A program made the translations under genes and the position numbers. A DNA stretch of 64,000 bases, from NCBI RefSeq assembly GCF_033542235.1, contig NZ_JAWRCU010000013.1, positions 1 through 64,000 on the forward strand, in the 5' to 3' direction. Position 1 is the first letter of the stretch, and each line of letters opens with the position of its first letter. The DNA comes from JAWRCU01 sp033542235 (GTDB lineage: Bacteria > Pseudomonadota > Alphaproteobacteria > Rhizobiales > Rhizobiaceae). The notes under the pieces were generated by a model. That model had not been told where the DNA came from and searched no databases. It was given only the letters and a program-made list of their open reading frames with translations. Positions 1 through 8,533 of the stretch are shown piece by piece.

Positions 1-125
1 ATCAGCGGTTGCAGGCGGCAGGCAAAGAGAAGATGGTCATCCGCATCGCGCTCGCCCGCAAGCTGCTCGTCATCCTCAATGCAAAAGCACGCGATGCGCG
101 CATCGAGTTCGCTAATGCAACTTGA
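1..125 (+). pseudogene. 3' end of an IS110-family transposase (cut by window edge)
   Basis: The frame that is open from base 3 ends at a TGA at 123-125. It encodes about 40 residues with the pattern QAAGKEKMVIRIALARKLL-ILNA, which matches the extreme C-terminus of IS110/Transposase_20 proteins (a conserved 'RKLL.ILNA' helix before the stop). The rest lies left of the window, so I cannot tell whether the element is intact. It is followed directly by a palindromic cassette. The family call rests on this short segment only. Confidence 0.7.
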
Positions 126-146
126 CACGTCAGATAGTCGCTCATC

Positions 147-289
147 GCCCTGCCGGGCACTTCTCCCCGTAAACGGGGAGAAGGACGCCGGCCGTTTTTG
201 AAGGCGCTCGTACTGCACCGTCGGCGATTGGCGAAATCAAAGCGGCAGTGTCTCTCTCCCCGCTTGCGGGGAGAGATGCCCGGCAGGGC
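147..289. repeat. Composite palindromic intergenic element
   Basis: Outer inverted arms GCCCTGCCGGGCA (147-159) and its reverse complement (277-289) enclose two small hairpins of the type TCTCCCC-loop-GGGGAGA. Between them is the inner motif TTGGCGAAATCAAAGCGGC, which recurs in the elements at 39607, 55131 and 62048. It occupies most of the gap between the transposase remnant and the phosphofructokinase gene. The rest of 126-406 shows no gene. Confidence 0.8.
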
Positions 290-406
290 AGTGAGGGGCA
301 GCACCAACGGTCAAACTTTCAGCCGCTGGTGACCCCATCCGCCGGTGTCCAAATGGCTTGCGGGATGAAATCTGCGTTAACCTGAAGCGGGCCCAAGCCC
401 AGCCTT

Positions 407-1573
407 TCACACGAACGGTTTGCCGACCTCGAACTTGTTAGGCAGCAGGCGCCTGAAATAGGCGAGCCCGGCCTCTGAGAGCTGGTTCTCGCCGGATTTC
501 AGGAAGTCGTCGGGCATATGGCGCGTCTTGCCGGCGACATTGGCGAGCGGCACCAGTTTCGTGACGGTTTTCTCGCCATCGAATTGCAACGCGACGGAGC
601 CGCCCCCCTTATCGGCAGCCTCGACTGCGAAGGCGCCGGCCTCGAAAGCCTCCTTCGCGTCAGTCGGGCTGATCATCGAGATCGCGCCGCGCGGCAGATA
701 ACCGAGCGTGTCGACGCGAGCGCGTGCCTTGGGCAAGCCCTCGGCCAGTATCTGCTCGAAGGTTGCTCCGAGCGCAGTGCCGGAGAGCTTGAGGTTGCCA
801 TGCGCGTCGCGCTCGAGTTTCTCCGGAGGCACGATGGTCTCGACCAGCGAACGGCCATCTTCGGCTGAAACGCCTTCCGAGACTGCGACGATGCAGCGCT
901 TGTGTCGATCGAGCGTGCTCTTCACGTCGTCAATAAAGCGCGCCGGCGAGAAGCCGCGCTCGGGCACATAGACGAGATGCGGGCCGCTCTCCTCATCGAG
1001 GCGCCAAGCCGCGGAGGCGGCCGTCAGGAAGCCGGCATGGCGGCCCATGACGATGCCCACATAGACGCCGGGCAGGGCGCGGAAATCGAGATCGACGCTC
1101 AGGAAAGCGGCTGCAACGAATTCGCCGGCCGAGATGAAGCCCGGCGTGTGGTCGTTGTCGACGAGGTCGTTGTCGATCGTCTTCGGGGCGTGCACGAAAG
1201 CCATGCTGCCGCCGGCCGCATCGGTGAGGATCTGCTGGGTGCCGGCCGTGTCGTTGCCGCCGATATAGATGAAGGCGTCGGCGCCGGCCTTCCTGAGGCC
1301 GGTGAGCACCACGTCGCAATAGGCGGCATCCGGCTTGTCGCGCGTGCTGCCCAGGGCGGCGCTCGGCGTGCCGGCAACCAGTTTCAGTTGCGCCTCCGGC
1401 ACGGCCGAGAGCTCGACATAGTCGCCGTCGCGGATGCCGCGCACGCCATGGCGCGCGCCGAGTACCTTGGCGCCGGGATGGCGCTTCTTTGCTTCCAGCA
1501 CGGCGCCGACGAGCGTCTGGTTGATGACGGCGGTCGGGCCGCCTCCTTGCGCGATGACGAAGGTCGCCGACAT
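407..1573 (-). CDS. 6-phosphofructokinase, PPi-dependent type
   Basis: 388-residue member of the PfkA superfamily, which phosphorylates fructose 6-phosphate. An early Gly-rich loop (QGGGPTAVINQ) is followed by a GGNDTAGT motif and PKTIDNDL. GGND in place of the ATP-enzyme GGDG, together with the PKTIDND segment, is typical of pyrophosphate-using or PPi-like enzymes, so PPi rather than ATP is the likely donor; this is family knowledge, not shown here. The start is the ATG at 1573-1571, which has a GGAGAG ribosome site 7-8 bases upstream; the upstream in-frame extension is not typical of the family. It stands alone on the minus strand. Confidence 0.85.
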   Translation of the reverse strand: MSATFVIAQGGGPTAVINQTLVGAVLEAKKRHPGAKVLGARHGVRGIRDGDYVELSAVPEAQLKLVAGTPSAALGSTRDKPDAAYCDVVLTGLRKAGADAFIYIGGNDTAGTQQILTDAAGGSMAFVHAPKTIDNDLVDNDHTPGFISAGEFVAAAFLSVDLDFRALPGVYVGIVMGRHAGFLTAASAAWRLDEESGPHLVYVPERGFSPARFIDDVKSTLDRHKRCIVAVSEGVSAEDGRSLVETIVPPEKLERDAHGNLKLSGTALGATFEQILAEGLPKARARVDTLGYLPRGAISMISPTDAKEAFEAGAFAVEAADKGGGSVALQFDGEKTVTKLVPLANVAGKTRHMPDDFLKSGENQLSEAGLAYFRRLLPNKFEVGKPFV

Positions 1574-1654
1574 GTCATTTCTCTCCGATTTCAGGCTGTA
1601 CGATCTGAGCAAGCATGGCCCGACCGGTGCGAACGCGCAACCGTTGAGGGCGAG

Positions 1655-1725
1655 CACCGGGGCAGTTATTTATCTCCGCGTCGGCGCAGGGCAAGACACC
1701 GGGGACAGTTTTGCCTATTTCCGCC
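1655..1725. repeat. Short imperfect direct repeat in the pfk-ldt intergenic region
   Basis: Two related blocks, CACCGGGG-CAGTTATTTATCTCCGCG (1655-1680) and CACCGGGGACAGTTTTGCCTATTTCCGCC (1697-1725), lie in tandem in the 188-base gap upstream of the phosphofructokinase gene. They look like decayed copies of one module. I cannot assign a function; a REP-type remnant is possible. Confidence 0.4.
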
Positions 1726-1761
1726 TGCGAGACGCTTTGGGGAAAGGGGACTTCCCTTCGC

Positions 1762-2496
1762 TCAGCCGACCACGACCGGCGTCCGGCCGTTGACGCGGTT
1801 GTAGAGGTCGATGACGTCCTGGTTCATCATGCGCACGCAACCCGACGACATCGCCTGGCCGATGCTCCACCATTCGGGGGAGCCGTGCACGCGGTAGCCG
1901 GTGTCGACATTGTCCTTGTAGATGTAGAGCGCACGCGCGCCGAGCGGGTTGTCGAGGCCGCCCGGCTGGCCGTTGCGCCACTTTTCCAGCTCCGGCTTGC
2001 GGGCGATCATCTCCGCCGGCGGCCTCCAGGTCGGCCATTTCTTTCCGTACTGGATGTTGGCGCGGCCCGACCAGCGGAAGCCGTCGCGGCCGATGCCGAC
2101 GCCGTATCGGATCGCCTCGCCGCCGGGCAACACGTAATAGAGATGACGCTCGGCGAGATTGACGACGATGGTGCCGGGCTGCTCGCCGGTCGGATCGACG
2201 ACGATCTGCCGGCGATACTCGCGCGGCACCTTGTCATAGGGGATCGCCGGCAGGACGAAACCCTCGTCGGTCAAGGAGGCGTACATCACGTCAGGGCTGG
2301 TGACGTGGTTGTCGATACCGATTTGGGGACGGGTGGGGACCGTTCCCGTTGTGAAATTATCGAGCTCCAGCGCAGGCATGTCGGCCGTCTGCGAGCAGGC
2401 GCTGAGCGCTGCGGCGCCAAAGCCAGTGAGCACCGTCCGGCGCGTAAGCGAGGAGGCGAGCAGGCGGTTGAAAGATTTCGGGGAGAGGGAGGACAC
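1762..2496 (-). CDS. L,D-transpeptidase (YkuD domain), lipoprotein-like
   Basis: About 244 residues. The N-terminus has a twin-Arg-like stretch (TRRTVLTGFGAAALSAC) ending in a lipobox LSAC, so it is exported and probably membrane anchored. The C-terminal YkuD domain holds the invariant HGSPEWW and SSGCVRM motifs; the Cys near residue 220 is the expected nucleophile. Family role: forming 3-3 peptidoglycan cross-links or attaching proteins to peptidoglycan. I prefer the GTG at 2496-2494 because CTGGAG precedes it; an ATG at 2544 would add 16 residues but has no ribosome site. The frame stays open upstream into a palindromic element, which is not coding. Confidence 0.85.
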   Translation of the reverse strand: MSSLSPKSFNRLLASSLTRRTVLTGFGAAALSACSQTADMPALELDNFTTGTVPTRPQIGIDNHVTSPDVMYASLTDEGFVLPAIPYDKVPREYRRQIVVDPTGEQPGTIVVNLAERHLYYVLPGGEAIRYGVGIGRDGFRWSGRANIQYGKKWPTWRPPAEMIARKPELEKWRNGQPGGLDNPLGARALYIYKDNVDTGYRVHGSPEWWSIGQAMSSGCVRMMNQDVIDLYNRVNGRTPVVVG

Positions 2497-2612
2497 GTGG
2501 ACTCCAGACCAAAGCACGCATTGCAGACGACTTTCTGCCAACATGGTTGAAAAAGCGTGAATACGAGCTGCCGGCTTGTTAGAGCGTTCTGTTATTCTCC
2601 AGGCGCAGGTGC

Positions 2613-2757
2613 TGCCCCTCGCCCTTACCCTCTCCCCGTGAAAAACGGGGAGAGGGGGCGTCAGCGTCGCGATTCCTCCGGCTAAGGGGCGAGGCGCCAA
2701 CCTCGGCGTCCCCCTCTCCCGCGTGCGGGGAGAGGGTAAGGGTAAGGGTGAGGGGCG
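2613..2757. repeat. Palindromic intergenic element, 'CCTCTCCCC' family
   Basis: Inverted arms reading GCCCCTCGCCCTTACCCTCT at the left and the near-complement (AGAGGGTAAGGG..GTGAGGGGC) at the right. Each has an inner TCTCCCC..GGGGAGA hairpin, and a spacer of about 70 bases separates them. The arms closely resemble those of the copy inside xdhC at 62479-62584. It lies between the divergent transpeptidase and MBL-fold genes. Confidence 0.75.
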
Positions 2758-2800
2758 GCGCCGATCCAAAACCAGAAGGCTCTAACGCGAGGGAGCAGGA

Positions 2801-3526
2801 GTGCTAGTGGAAGCGAGGAAATGGTTTCGCAGGCGGCAGTTGACGCCTGAGCTCGCGGTGTATGAGGAGCCGTTCGTAAACTCCTTCTTTCGCGCGAACA
2901 TGTTCCATCTGGCCGGCCGCGACCGCGACCTCCTCGTCGATACCGGCATGGGATTGGCTCGCCTGTCCGAGGCGATCGAGCCTGCTGCCGGCAAGCCGTT
3001 GGTTGCGTCTGCCACTCACATCCATCTCGATCATGTCGGCTCGCTGCACGAATTCGCCGAACGCGCCGGACCTGGATATTCGGCGCGATCGTTCGAGCTC
3101 ATGGATGACGCGAAGACCTATGCCGACCAGTTCCGCGATCTGGACGAACCGCTGGCGGAGCCGCCGGAAACCGGCTGGCAGCTCGCCGGTTACAGGCTTC
3201 ACCCGGCGAAGCTGACAATGCCGCTCTTCGAAGGCGATGTCGTCGACCTCGGCGATCGTCGGTTCCGTGTGCTGCACCTACCAGGCCATTCGCCGGATTC
3301 GATCGGCCTGCTCGACGAGCACGACGGCCTGTTCTTCAGCGGTGACGCCATCCATGACCAGCAGCTGATCGACGATCTGCCGGATTCGGATCGGAGAGCG
3401 TATCGCGAGACGATGGCACGCATCCTCGAGCTGCCGGTGCGGATCGCCTGCGGCGGTCACGGCGAGGCGATGGACGGCGAGCGAATGTGCGAAATCGCGA
3501 GGGCGTATCTCTCCAGAAGCGCCTAG
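2801..3526 (+). CDS. MBL-fold metallo-hydrolase
   Basis: 241-residue metallo-beta-lactamase-fold protein. The zinc-binding signature HIHLDH is at residues 73-78, and further metal ligands are expected in LPGHSPDS and the C-terminal GGHGEAM. The fold covers lactonases, glyoxalase II and other hydrolases, so the substrate cannot be named. The GTG start at 2801 is preceded by GGAGCAGGAG. It is monocistronic and ends convergently with the glyoxalase-like gene. Confidence 0.8.
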   Translation: MLVEARKWFRRRQLTPELAVYEEPFVNSFFRANMFHLAGRDRDLLVDTGMGLARLSEAIEPAAGKPLVASATHIHLDHVGSLHEFAERAGPGYSARSFELMDDAKTYADQFRDLDEPLAEPPETGWQLAGYRLHPAKLTMPLFEGDVVDLGDRRFRVLHLPGHSPDSIGLLDEHDGLFFSGDAIHDQQLIDDLPDSDRRAYRETMARILELPVRIACGGHGEAMDGERMCEIARAYLSRSA

Positions 3527-3592
3527 CGGGGCCGCTTCCGCCGGTCCAACACAGTCCGATCCACAACCTCTGCAGCTTGCCGAAGGCGGAAG

Positions 3593-3616
3593 CTGGCCAG
3601 ACTGTTCTCTGGCCAG
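3593..3616. terminator. Hairpin between convergent genes
   Basis: Perfect 9-base arms CTGGCCAGA (3593-3601) and TCTGGCCAG (3608-3616) around a 6-base loop. It sits between the stop of the MBL-fold gene and the stop of the convergent glyoxalase-like gene. There is no T-run, so factor-independent termination is uncertain. Confidence 0.45.
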
Positions 3617-3633
3617 AAAACTCCGGTTGCTCG

Positions 3634-4218
3634 CTATGCTTGGCCCCTCTGCATTGACGAGCCCCTTTCCATCAAGCCCCAGATGTGACCGAATGGATCA
3701 AACACGGATGCAACACGGTATCCCTCCGTGCTCACCTGAAGCTCGTCACGAATGACAGCCCCGGCCTCCACTGCTTTCCTCAGCACAGCCTCTGGATCAC
3801 GCACTTCGAGGCGAAGGACCGAACTGACTGAGCCCTTGCCCTTCGGATAAAACGGGCCGCCTCTGACGGGCTCCAGTTCGCGCCGGGGATTGGAGCCTGA
3901 AACAGTGATCTTCGTTTCCCCAATTCTCAGATCTACAGCTACTAGTTCGTCAGCATGCACGTAGGTTCCGATCCGCACAGCATCAAAAGCAGCCTCATAG
4001 AAACGTGTGGCTTCTTCCTCTCGGCTGTGCTCGACCATGATCGCCATACTCAAAGTTACTTCCTCATCGGAGGCGGCTTTCCAGACGTTCCAGTCTCTGA
4101 AACCGTTTTGACGTGCGACGATCTCCAGACAGGCGCTATGCGGCAGGTCCACCTGCCGTTCCGCAAGCGCCTTACGCAACGCTTTTGCCATTGATTTCGA
4201 GCGAGAAAGCTTATCCAT
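3634..4218 (-). CDS. Glyoxalase superfamily (VOC) protein with N-terminal helical domain
   Basis: 194 residues. The N-terminal 40-50 residues (KSMAKALRKALAER...HSACLEIVARQNGFRDWN) match the helical region found in 'glyoxalase superfamily protein' families. A VOC (glyoxalase/bleomycin-resistance) domain follows, with a beta-alpha-beta-beta-beta pattern ending in VFDPFGHIWGL. The family binds a divalent metal and small molecules; the substrate is unknown. The start is the ATG at 4218, with AAGGGA upstream; 8 more residues upstream would be in frame but lack a site. Confidence 0.7.
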   Translation of the reverse strand: MDKLSRSKSMAKALRKALAERQVDLPHSACLEIVARQNGFRDWNVWKAASDEEVTLSMAIMVEHSREEEATRFYEAAFDAVRIGTYVHADELVAVDLRIGETKITVSGSNPRRELEPVRGGPFYPKGKGSVSSVLRLEVRDPEAVLRKAVEAGAVIRDELQVSTEGYRVASVFDPFGHIWGLMERGSSMQRGQA

Positions 4219-4523
4219 GGTTCGATCCCTTGCAGGGCGCATACTGTGTCAGTGCTCGCGTTGCTGACGGTCGCCCAAAGGGGTCCACCAAAATGTTCGT
4301 GCATTCACCATCCTAAGGGAGCGAGCGGCTGGCTGCACGGGGCCAGTGGCAGTCAAATAGATACGGCCGATTCGGTCAACTGACCGATTTGCCTCAATGG
4401 CCCCTTTCCAGTCCAAACGAGACTGGCGTGTCAGGTGGCAAGCATCAGGTTTTCACCACTAGATTCTTCTTTACATCGGGAGCGACCGAGAGATTTATGC
4501 TCTCCTTCAACAGGAGAGAACAA
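4219..4523. promoter_or_regulatory. Divergent intergenic region with palindrome and RBS-hairpin
   Basis: 305 bases between the glyoxalase-like gene and the LysE-type gene, with no credible ORF. It contains a palindrome, TCGGTCA-AC-TGACCGA, at 4372-4387, which is suitable for a dimeric repressor. Just before the LysE start is a hairpin, CTCTCCT (4500-4506) / AGGAGAG (4512-4518), whose right arm is the ribosome-binding site. Function is inferred from position and symmetry only. Confidence 0.5.
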
Positions 4524-5147
4524 ATGGCCTTCGAAACCTGGCTCGCCTTCACTGCCGCGGCAGCGGTGCTGCTCGTCATTCCGGGACCGACCATCCTGCT
4601 CGTCGTTTCCTATGCGCTCGGGCAGGGCTGGCGAACGGCACTGCCGATGGCAGTGGGCGTCGCGCTCGGTGATTTCACGGCCATGACCCTTTCCATGCTC
4701 GGCATCGGCGCGCTGCTGATGGCCTCGGCAACGGTCTTCACGGCGCTGAAGTGGACGGGCGCGGCCTATCTCGTTTATCTCGGCATAAAACTCTTCCGTG
4801 CGGGCGGCGCCATGAAGGCAGAACCGCGCACGACACGCAGCCCGGCCGTCAAGATGATGGCGCATGCCTGGCTGGTCACGGCGCTCAACCCGAAAAGCCT
4901 GACCTTCTTCATCGCCTTCCTGCCGCAGTTCCTCGACCGGCACGCCGATTTCTGGACGCAGATGGTGATCTTCGAGGCGACCTTCCTGACGCTCGCCTTC
5001 CTGAACGCCTTCAGCTACGCACTTGTGGCGTCGCGGGCGCGCAGCATGGTCGGCAATGCACGTACGATCCGCATGTTCAACAGGGCCGGCGGCACGCTGC
5101 TGGTCGGTGCGGGGGTCGCCACAGCCGCTATCCGCTCCGGGAATTGA
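4524..5147 (+). CDS. LysE/RhtB-family amino-acid exporter
   Basis: 207 residues with about six hydrophobic segments. The N-terminal LLVIPGPTILLVVSYALGQGWRTALPMAVGVALGD is the LysE/RhtB signature, and ALNPKSLTFFIAFLPQF is the second conserved motif of the family. It is an inner-membrane exporter of amino acids or related metabolites; the substrate is unknown. The start is the ATG at 4524 after CAGGAGAG. That ribosome site is paired in a local hairpin, which could couple translation to a signal. The longer frame from 4389 runs through the promoter and is not used. Confidence 0.85.
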   Translation: MAFETWLAFTAAAAVLLVIPGPTILLVVSYALGQGWRTALPMAVGVALGDFTAMTLSMLGIGALLMASATVFTALKWTGAAYLVYLGIKLFRAGGAMKAEPRTTRSPAVKMMAHAWLVTALNPKSLTFFIAFLPQFLDRHADFWTQMVIFEATFLTLAFLNAFSYALVASRARSMVGNARTIRMFNRAGGTLLVGAGVATAAIRSGN

Positions 5148-5167
5148 GTTTGCGGCTCGGTTCCACG

Positions 5168-6478
5168 ATGCGCGATTCGCTCGGTCTTCAAGTCACCGGC
5201 GCGACGCAATCGGCGATCGAGCATTACGAGCGCGCGCTCCACGAGCTGCAGTGCTTCATCGGCGATCCTGTCGGGTCGGTGGAGGAGGCCATCGCTGCAG
5301 CGCCAGGTTTCGTCATGGCGCATGTGCTGAAAGGTTATCTCTATGGCCTCGCGACCGAGCGCGAAGCAATGGCGGTAGCGGCCGACACTCATGCCGCCGC
5401 GCAGAAGCTCGGCGGTACGGCGCGCGAACAGGGGCATGTCTCGGCGCTCGGCAAGCTTGCCGCCGGCCGCTGGCATGAGGCGGGCGCCACGCTGGAAGAC
5501 ATCTCGATCGAGTATCCGCTCGATGCGCTCGCCTTGCAGGCCGGCCATCAGGTCGATTTCTTCACAGGCAATTCGCGCATGCTGCGCGATCGCATCGCGC
5601 GTGCCCTGCCATCATGGTCCTCGGGCATGCTTGGCCACCACGCCCTGCTCGGCATGCATGCCTTCGGGCTCGAGGAGACCGGCGATTATGCCCGCGCCGA
5701 GGCGACGGGGAAACGCGCGGTCGAGATCGAGCCGCGTGACGGCTGGGCGCAGCACGCCGTCGCCCACGTCATGGAGATGCAGAGCAGGCAGCGGGATGGC
5801 ATAAGCTGGATGCGCCAGGAGTCCGTTGGCTGGACCAGGGAGAGCTTCCTGCAGGTGCACAATTGGTGGCACCTCGCGCTGTTCCATTACGATCTCGGCG
5901 AGGCCGGCGAGGTGCTCGCGCTCTTCGATGGGCCGATCTACGGCTCCCGCTCGACGCTTGCGCTGAACATGGTCGACGCCTCGGCGATATTGTGGCGGCT
6001 CCATCTCGGCGGGGTCGATGTCGGCGATCGTTGGGGCGAGCTTGCCGCGAACTGGCTGCCTAAGGCGGGCGCAGCCAATTATGCTTTCAACGATGCCCAT
6101 GCGATGATGGCGTTTGTCGGCGCCGATATGCCCGGGGCGGCCGAGACCCTGATCGAAGCGCAGCGCCGGGCGATGGGGGCGGCGGACGACAATGCCGCCT
6201 TCACGCGCGACGTCGGCCACCCGGTGGCGCTGGCGATCAAGGCTTTCGGCGACGGGAATCACCGGGAAACGGTCCGGCTGTTGCGGCCGATCAGGGCAAT
6301 GGCGCATCGCTTCGGCGGCAGCCACGCGCAGCGCGACTTCATCGACCTGACGCTGATCGAAGCAGCATTGCGGTCAGGAGACGTGGCGCTGTCGCGCGCC
6401 CTCGCCGAGGAGCGTTTCGACGCCCGGCCCGCGAGTCCCTTGTCACGACTTTTTCTGGAAAGAGCGGGACAGGGTTAG
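5168..6478 (+). CDS. TPR-fold protein related to TTC38
   Basis: 436 residues, alpha-helical and rich in tetratricopeptide-like helix pairs (YARAEATGKRAVEIEPRDGWAQHAVAHVMEM, then the LQVHNWWHLALFHYDLGE segment). The pattern matches bacterial homologues of the TTC38 family, which have no established reaction. It lies 20 bases after the LysE-type gene, so it is probably cotranscribed. The ATG at 5168 (MRDSLGL) is chosen because upstream sequence in this frame overlaps the exporter gene; the ribosome site is weak. Confidence 0.7.
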   Translation: MRDSLGLQVTGATQSAIEHYERALHELQCFIGDPVGSVEEAIAAAPGFVMAHVLKGYLYGLATEREAMAVAADTHAAAQKLGGTAREQGHVSALGKLAAGRWHEAGATLEDISIEYPLDALALQAGHQVDFFTGNSRMLRDRIARALPSWSSGMLGHHALLGMHAFGLEETGDYARAEATGKRAVEIEPRDGWAQHAVAHVMEMQSRQRDGISWMRQESVGWTRESFLQVHNWWHLALFHYDLGEAGEVLALFDGPIYGSRSTLALNMVDASAILWRLHLGGVDVGDRWGELAANWLPKAGAANYAFNDAHAMMAFVGADMPGAAETLIEAQRRAMGAADDNAAFTRDVGHPVALAIKAFGDGNHRETVRLLRPIRAMAHRFGGSHAQRDFIDLTLIEAALRSGDVALSRALAEERFDARPASPLSRLFLERAGQG

Positions 6479-6497
6479 CTGTACCGATCGCTGACCC

Positions 6498-7064
6498 TCA
6501 GTCCTTCGCCCGCTCCACATATGAGCCGTCGACCGTCATGACGACGACGCGGGTGCCGACCGTGATATGCGGCGGAACCGAAGTGCGCACACCGTTCGAA
6601 AGCACCGCGGGCTTGTAGGACGAGGATGCAGTCTGGCCCTTGGTGACGGGTTCGGTGTCGACGACCTCGAAGCTTGCGCGCTGCGGCAGCACGATCGAGA
6701 TGGCTATGCCTTCGTGCAGCGCCAGCTCGACCGCCATCCCCTCCTGGAGATATGGCGCCTGGTCGCCGACAACGCTCTCCGGCACCGCGACCTGGTCATA
6801 GGTCTCAGGATTCATGAAGTGGAAGCCTTCGCCGTCGTGATAGAGGAAAGTGTGCTCGCGCTCCTCCACATGGGCGCGCTCCACCTGCTCGGTCGTGCGA
6901 TAGCGCTCCGAAATCTTCACGCCGTCGGAGATGCGGCGCATGTCGAGCTGAGTCACCGGCGTGCCCTTGCCGGGGTGGATGTTTTCGGCGGACAGAATGA
7001 CGTAGAGCTTTCCGTCCTTGTCGACGACATTGCCCTTGCGGAGCGAACTGGCGATTACCTTCAC
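6498..7064 (-). CDS. efp: Elongation factor P
   Basis: 188 residues, the standard length. EF-P helps the ribosome through polyproline stretches. Domain I carries HPGKGTP with Lys33, the residue equivalent to E. coli Lys34 that is beta-lysylated by EpmA. The three OB-like domains and the conserved C-terminal GTRVVVMTVDGSYVERAKD are present. It is divergent from epmA (113 bases apart), so substrate and modifying enzyme share one promoter region. Confidence 0.97.
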   Translation of the reverse strand: MKVIASSLRKGNVVDKDGKLYVILSAENIHPGKGTPVTQLDMRRISDGVKISERYRTTEQVERAHVEEREHTFLYHDGEGFHFMNPETYDQVAVPESVVGDQAPYLQEGMAVELALHEGIAISIVLPQRASFEVVDTEPVTKGQTASSSYKPAVLSNGVRTSVPPHITVGTRVVVMTVDGSYVERAKD

Positions 7065-7177
7065 GTGCTAAACCCTGAATGAATGGAAACCAATGGGAAC
7101 CGGCTGAGGAGCCTTTCGTCGCGCCTAGCGCATCTTGAGCGCCGCCGCCAGTACCCCCGCAACTCAACCGAGCACCG

Positions 7178-8218
7178 ATGACCTATTTCTCACCCTGGTG
7201 GACGCCGCACGTTCATGCCGACCGACGCCCGCGACTGATGCTACGCAACTCCATAACCGCCGCCACGCGGGAATGGTTCACTCATCATGACTTCATAGAG
7301 GTCGAGACCGCCGCCCTGCAAATCTCGCCCGGCAACGAGGCGCACTTGTCCGCCTTTTCCACCGAGGCGATCGGGCCCGACGGCAAGCGCCAGCCCTTCT
7401 ATCTGCACACGTCACCGGAATTCGCCTGCAAGAAGCTTCTGGCTGCGGGCGAGACGCGAATCTTCAGTCTCGGTGCGGTCTATCGCAATCGGGAGCGCGG
7501 CGCCTTGCATCATCCCGAGTTCACGATGCTCGAATGGTACCGGGCCGGCGAGACCTACGAAAGCGTGATGGCGGATTGCGCCGCGCTCGTTGCGCTGGCG
7601 GCCGAGCGGGCCGGCTCGAAGCGCTTCGCCTTCCGAGGCCGCGAAACCGATCCTTTTGCCGAGCCGGAGCGCCTCACGGTCGCGGAAGCGTTCCTTCGCC
7701 ATGCCGGCATTGACCTGCTCGCCACGGTCGCCAGGGACGGCTCGACGGATGCGGAGGCGCTGCGCGAAGGCCTGACGCAGGCCGGCTTGCGCACCGCGCC
7801 GGACGACAATTGGGCAGACCTGTTCAGCAGGGTCCTGGTGGAACGGGTAGAGCCGGCGCTCGGGCAGGGGAAGGCGACCATTCTTTATGAATATCCGGTC
7901 GCCGAGGCGGCGCTTGCCCGAAAGACCACGAACGATCCGCGCGTCGCAGAGCGCTTCGAGCTCTATTGCTGCGGGGTCGAGCTTGCCAATGGCTTCGGCG
8001 AACTGACGGATGCCGCGGAGCAGCGGCGCCGCTTCGAGGCCGAGATGGACGAAAAGGAGAGGGTATATGGCGAGCGATATCCCCTCGACGAGGAGTTCCT
8101 GAACGCGCTCGCCATCATGCCGGAAGCAAGCGGGGTTGCGCTGGGGTTCGACAGGCTGGTGATGCTCGCGGCCGGCGCAGCCAAGATCGAGGACGTCATC
8201 TGGACGCCGGTGGCATAG
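7178..8218 (+). CDS. epmA: EF-P--lysine lysyltransferase EpmA (PoxA/GenX)
   Basis: 346 residues, a class II lysyl-tRNA synthetase catalytic core without the anticodon-binding domain. Motif 2 is visible as YRNRERGALHHPEFTMLEWY and motif 3 as GVALGFDRLVML. It activates (R)-beta-lysine and attaches it to the conserved lysine of EF-P. Facing efp confirms the assignment. The partner aminomutase gene epmB is not in this window. Confidence 0.94.
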   Translation: MTYFSPWWTPHVHADRRPRLMLRNSITAATREWFTHHDFIEVETAALQISPGNEAHLSAFSTEAIGPDGKRQPFYLHTSPEFACKKLLAAGETRIFSLGAVYRNRERGALHHPEFTMLEWYRAGETYESVMADCAALVALAAERAGSKRFAFRGRETDPFAEPERLTVAEAFLRHAGIDLLATVARDGSTDAEALREGLTQAGLRTAPDDNWADLFSRVLVERVEPALGQGKATILYEYPVAEAALARKTTNDPRVAERFELYCCGVELANGFGELTDAAEQRRRFEAEMDEKERVYGERYPLDEEFLNALAIMPEASGVALGFDRLVMLAAGAAKIEDVIWTPVA

Positions 8219-8533
8219 CCTCGTAGAGCCCAGCTTTGCCGTTCGCTGAAAGCAGACCGCTCGGTGAGGGCGGCCCCTCTGTCACTTCGGGGAGAGGCCG
8301 GCTGCCAGCGATGGTCCGATATCGGCAAACATATTTTGCCGATTGGGACCGAGGACGTTCGTTCGGCATATGCTTGGTGTCACAGCCTCGCAAGTAATTC
8401 TGAAGGCACTGTTCTTTCGACGAAATTCCGCCCCAAAGCCGCCTTCTTGCTAGGTTGGATTTGCGTGCTTCGGGAAACCTTCCGACCTCTCCGGCGTTGT
8501 TGACAGAGAGCGGATAACACGTAGCAGATTGCG
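8219..8533. promoter_or_regulatory. Intergenic region with 23-base palindrome
   Basis: 315 bases without a credible gene, between epmA and the caspase-like gene. It contains perfect inverted arms ATCGGCAAA (8321-8329) and TTTGCCGAT (8335-8343) around CATAT. This looks like an operator for a dimeric repressor and lies about 190 bases upstream of the caspase-like start. No other signal is evident. Confidence 0.45.

Noticed and set aside
1..125. An intact transposase at the left edge
   Set aside because: Only about 40 C-terminal codons lie in the window; nothing can be said about the rest.
4751..6478. A 575-residue version of the TPR protein starting inside the exporter gene
   Set aside because: The first 139 residues are a frame-shifted reading of the LysE-type gene; the TPR protein begins at 5168.
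8219..8533. A small gene in the 315-base gap before the caspase-like gene (frame 8264-8503)
   Set aside because: No ribosome site or recognisable domain, and the frame covers the palindrome at 8321; the region reads as regulatory DNA.
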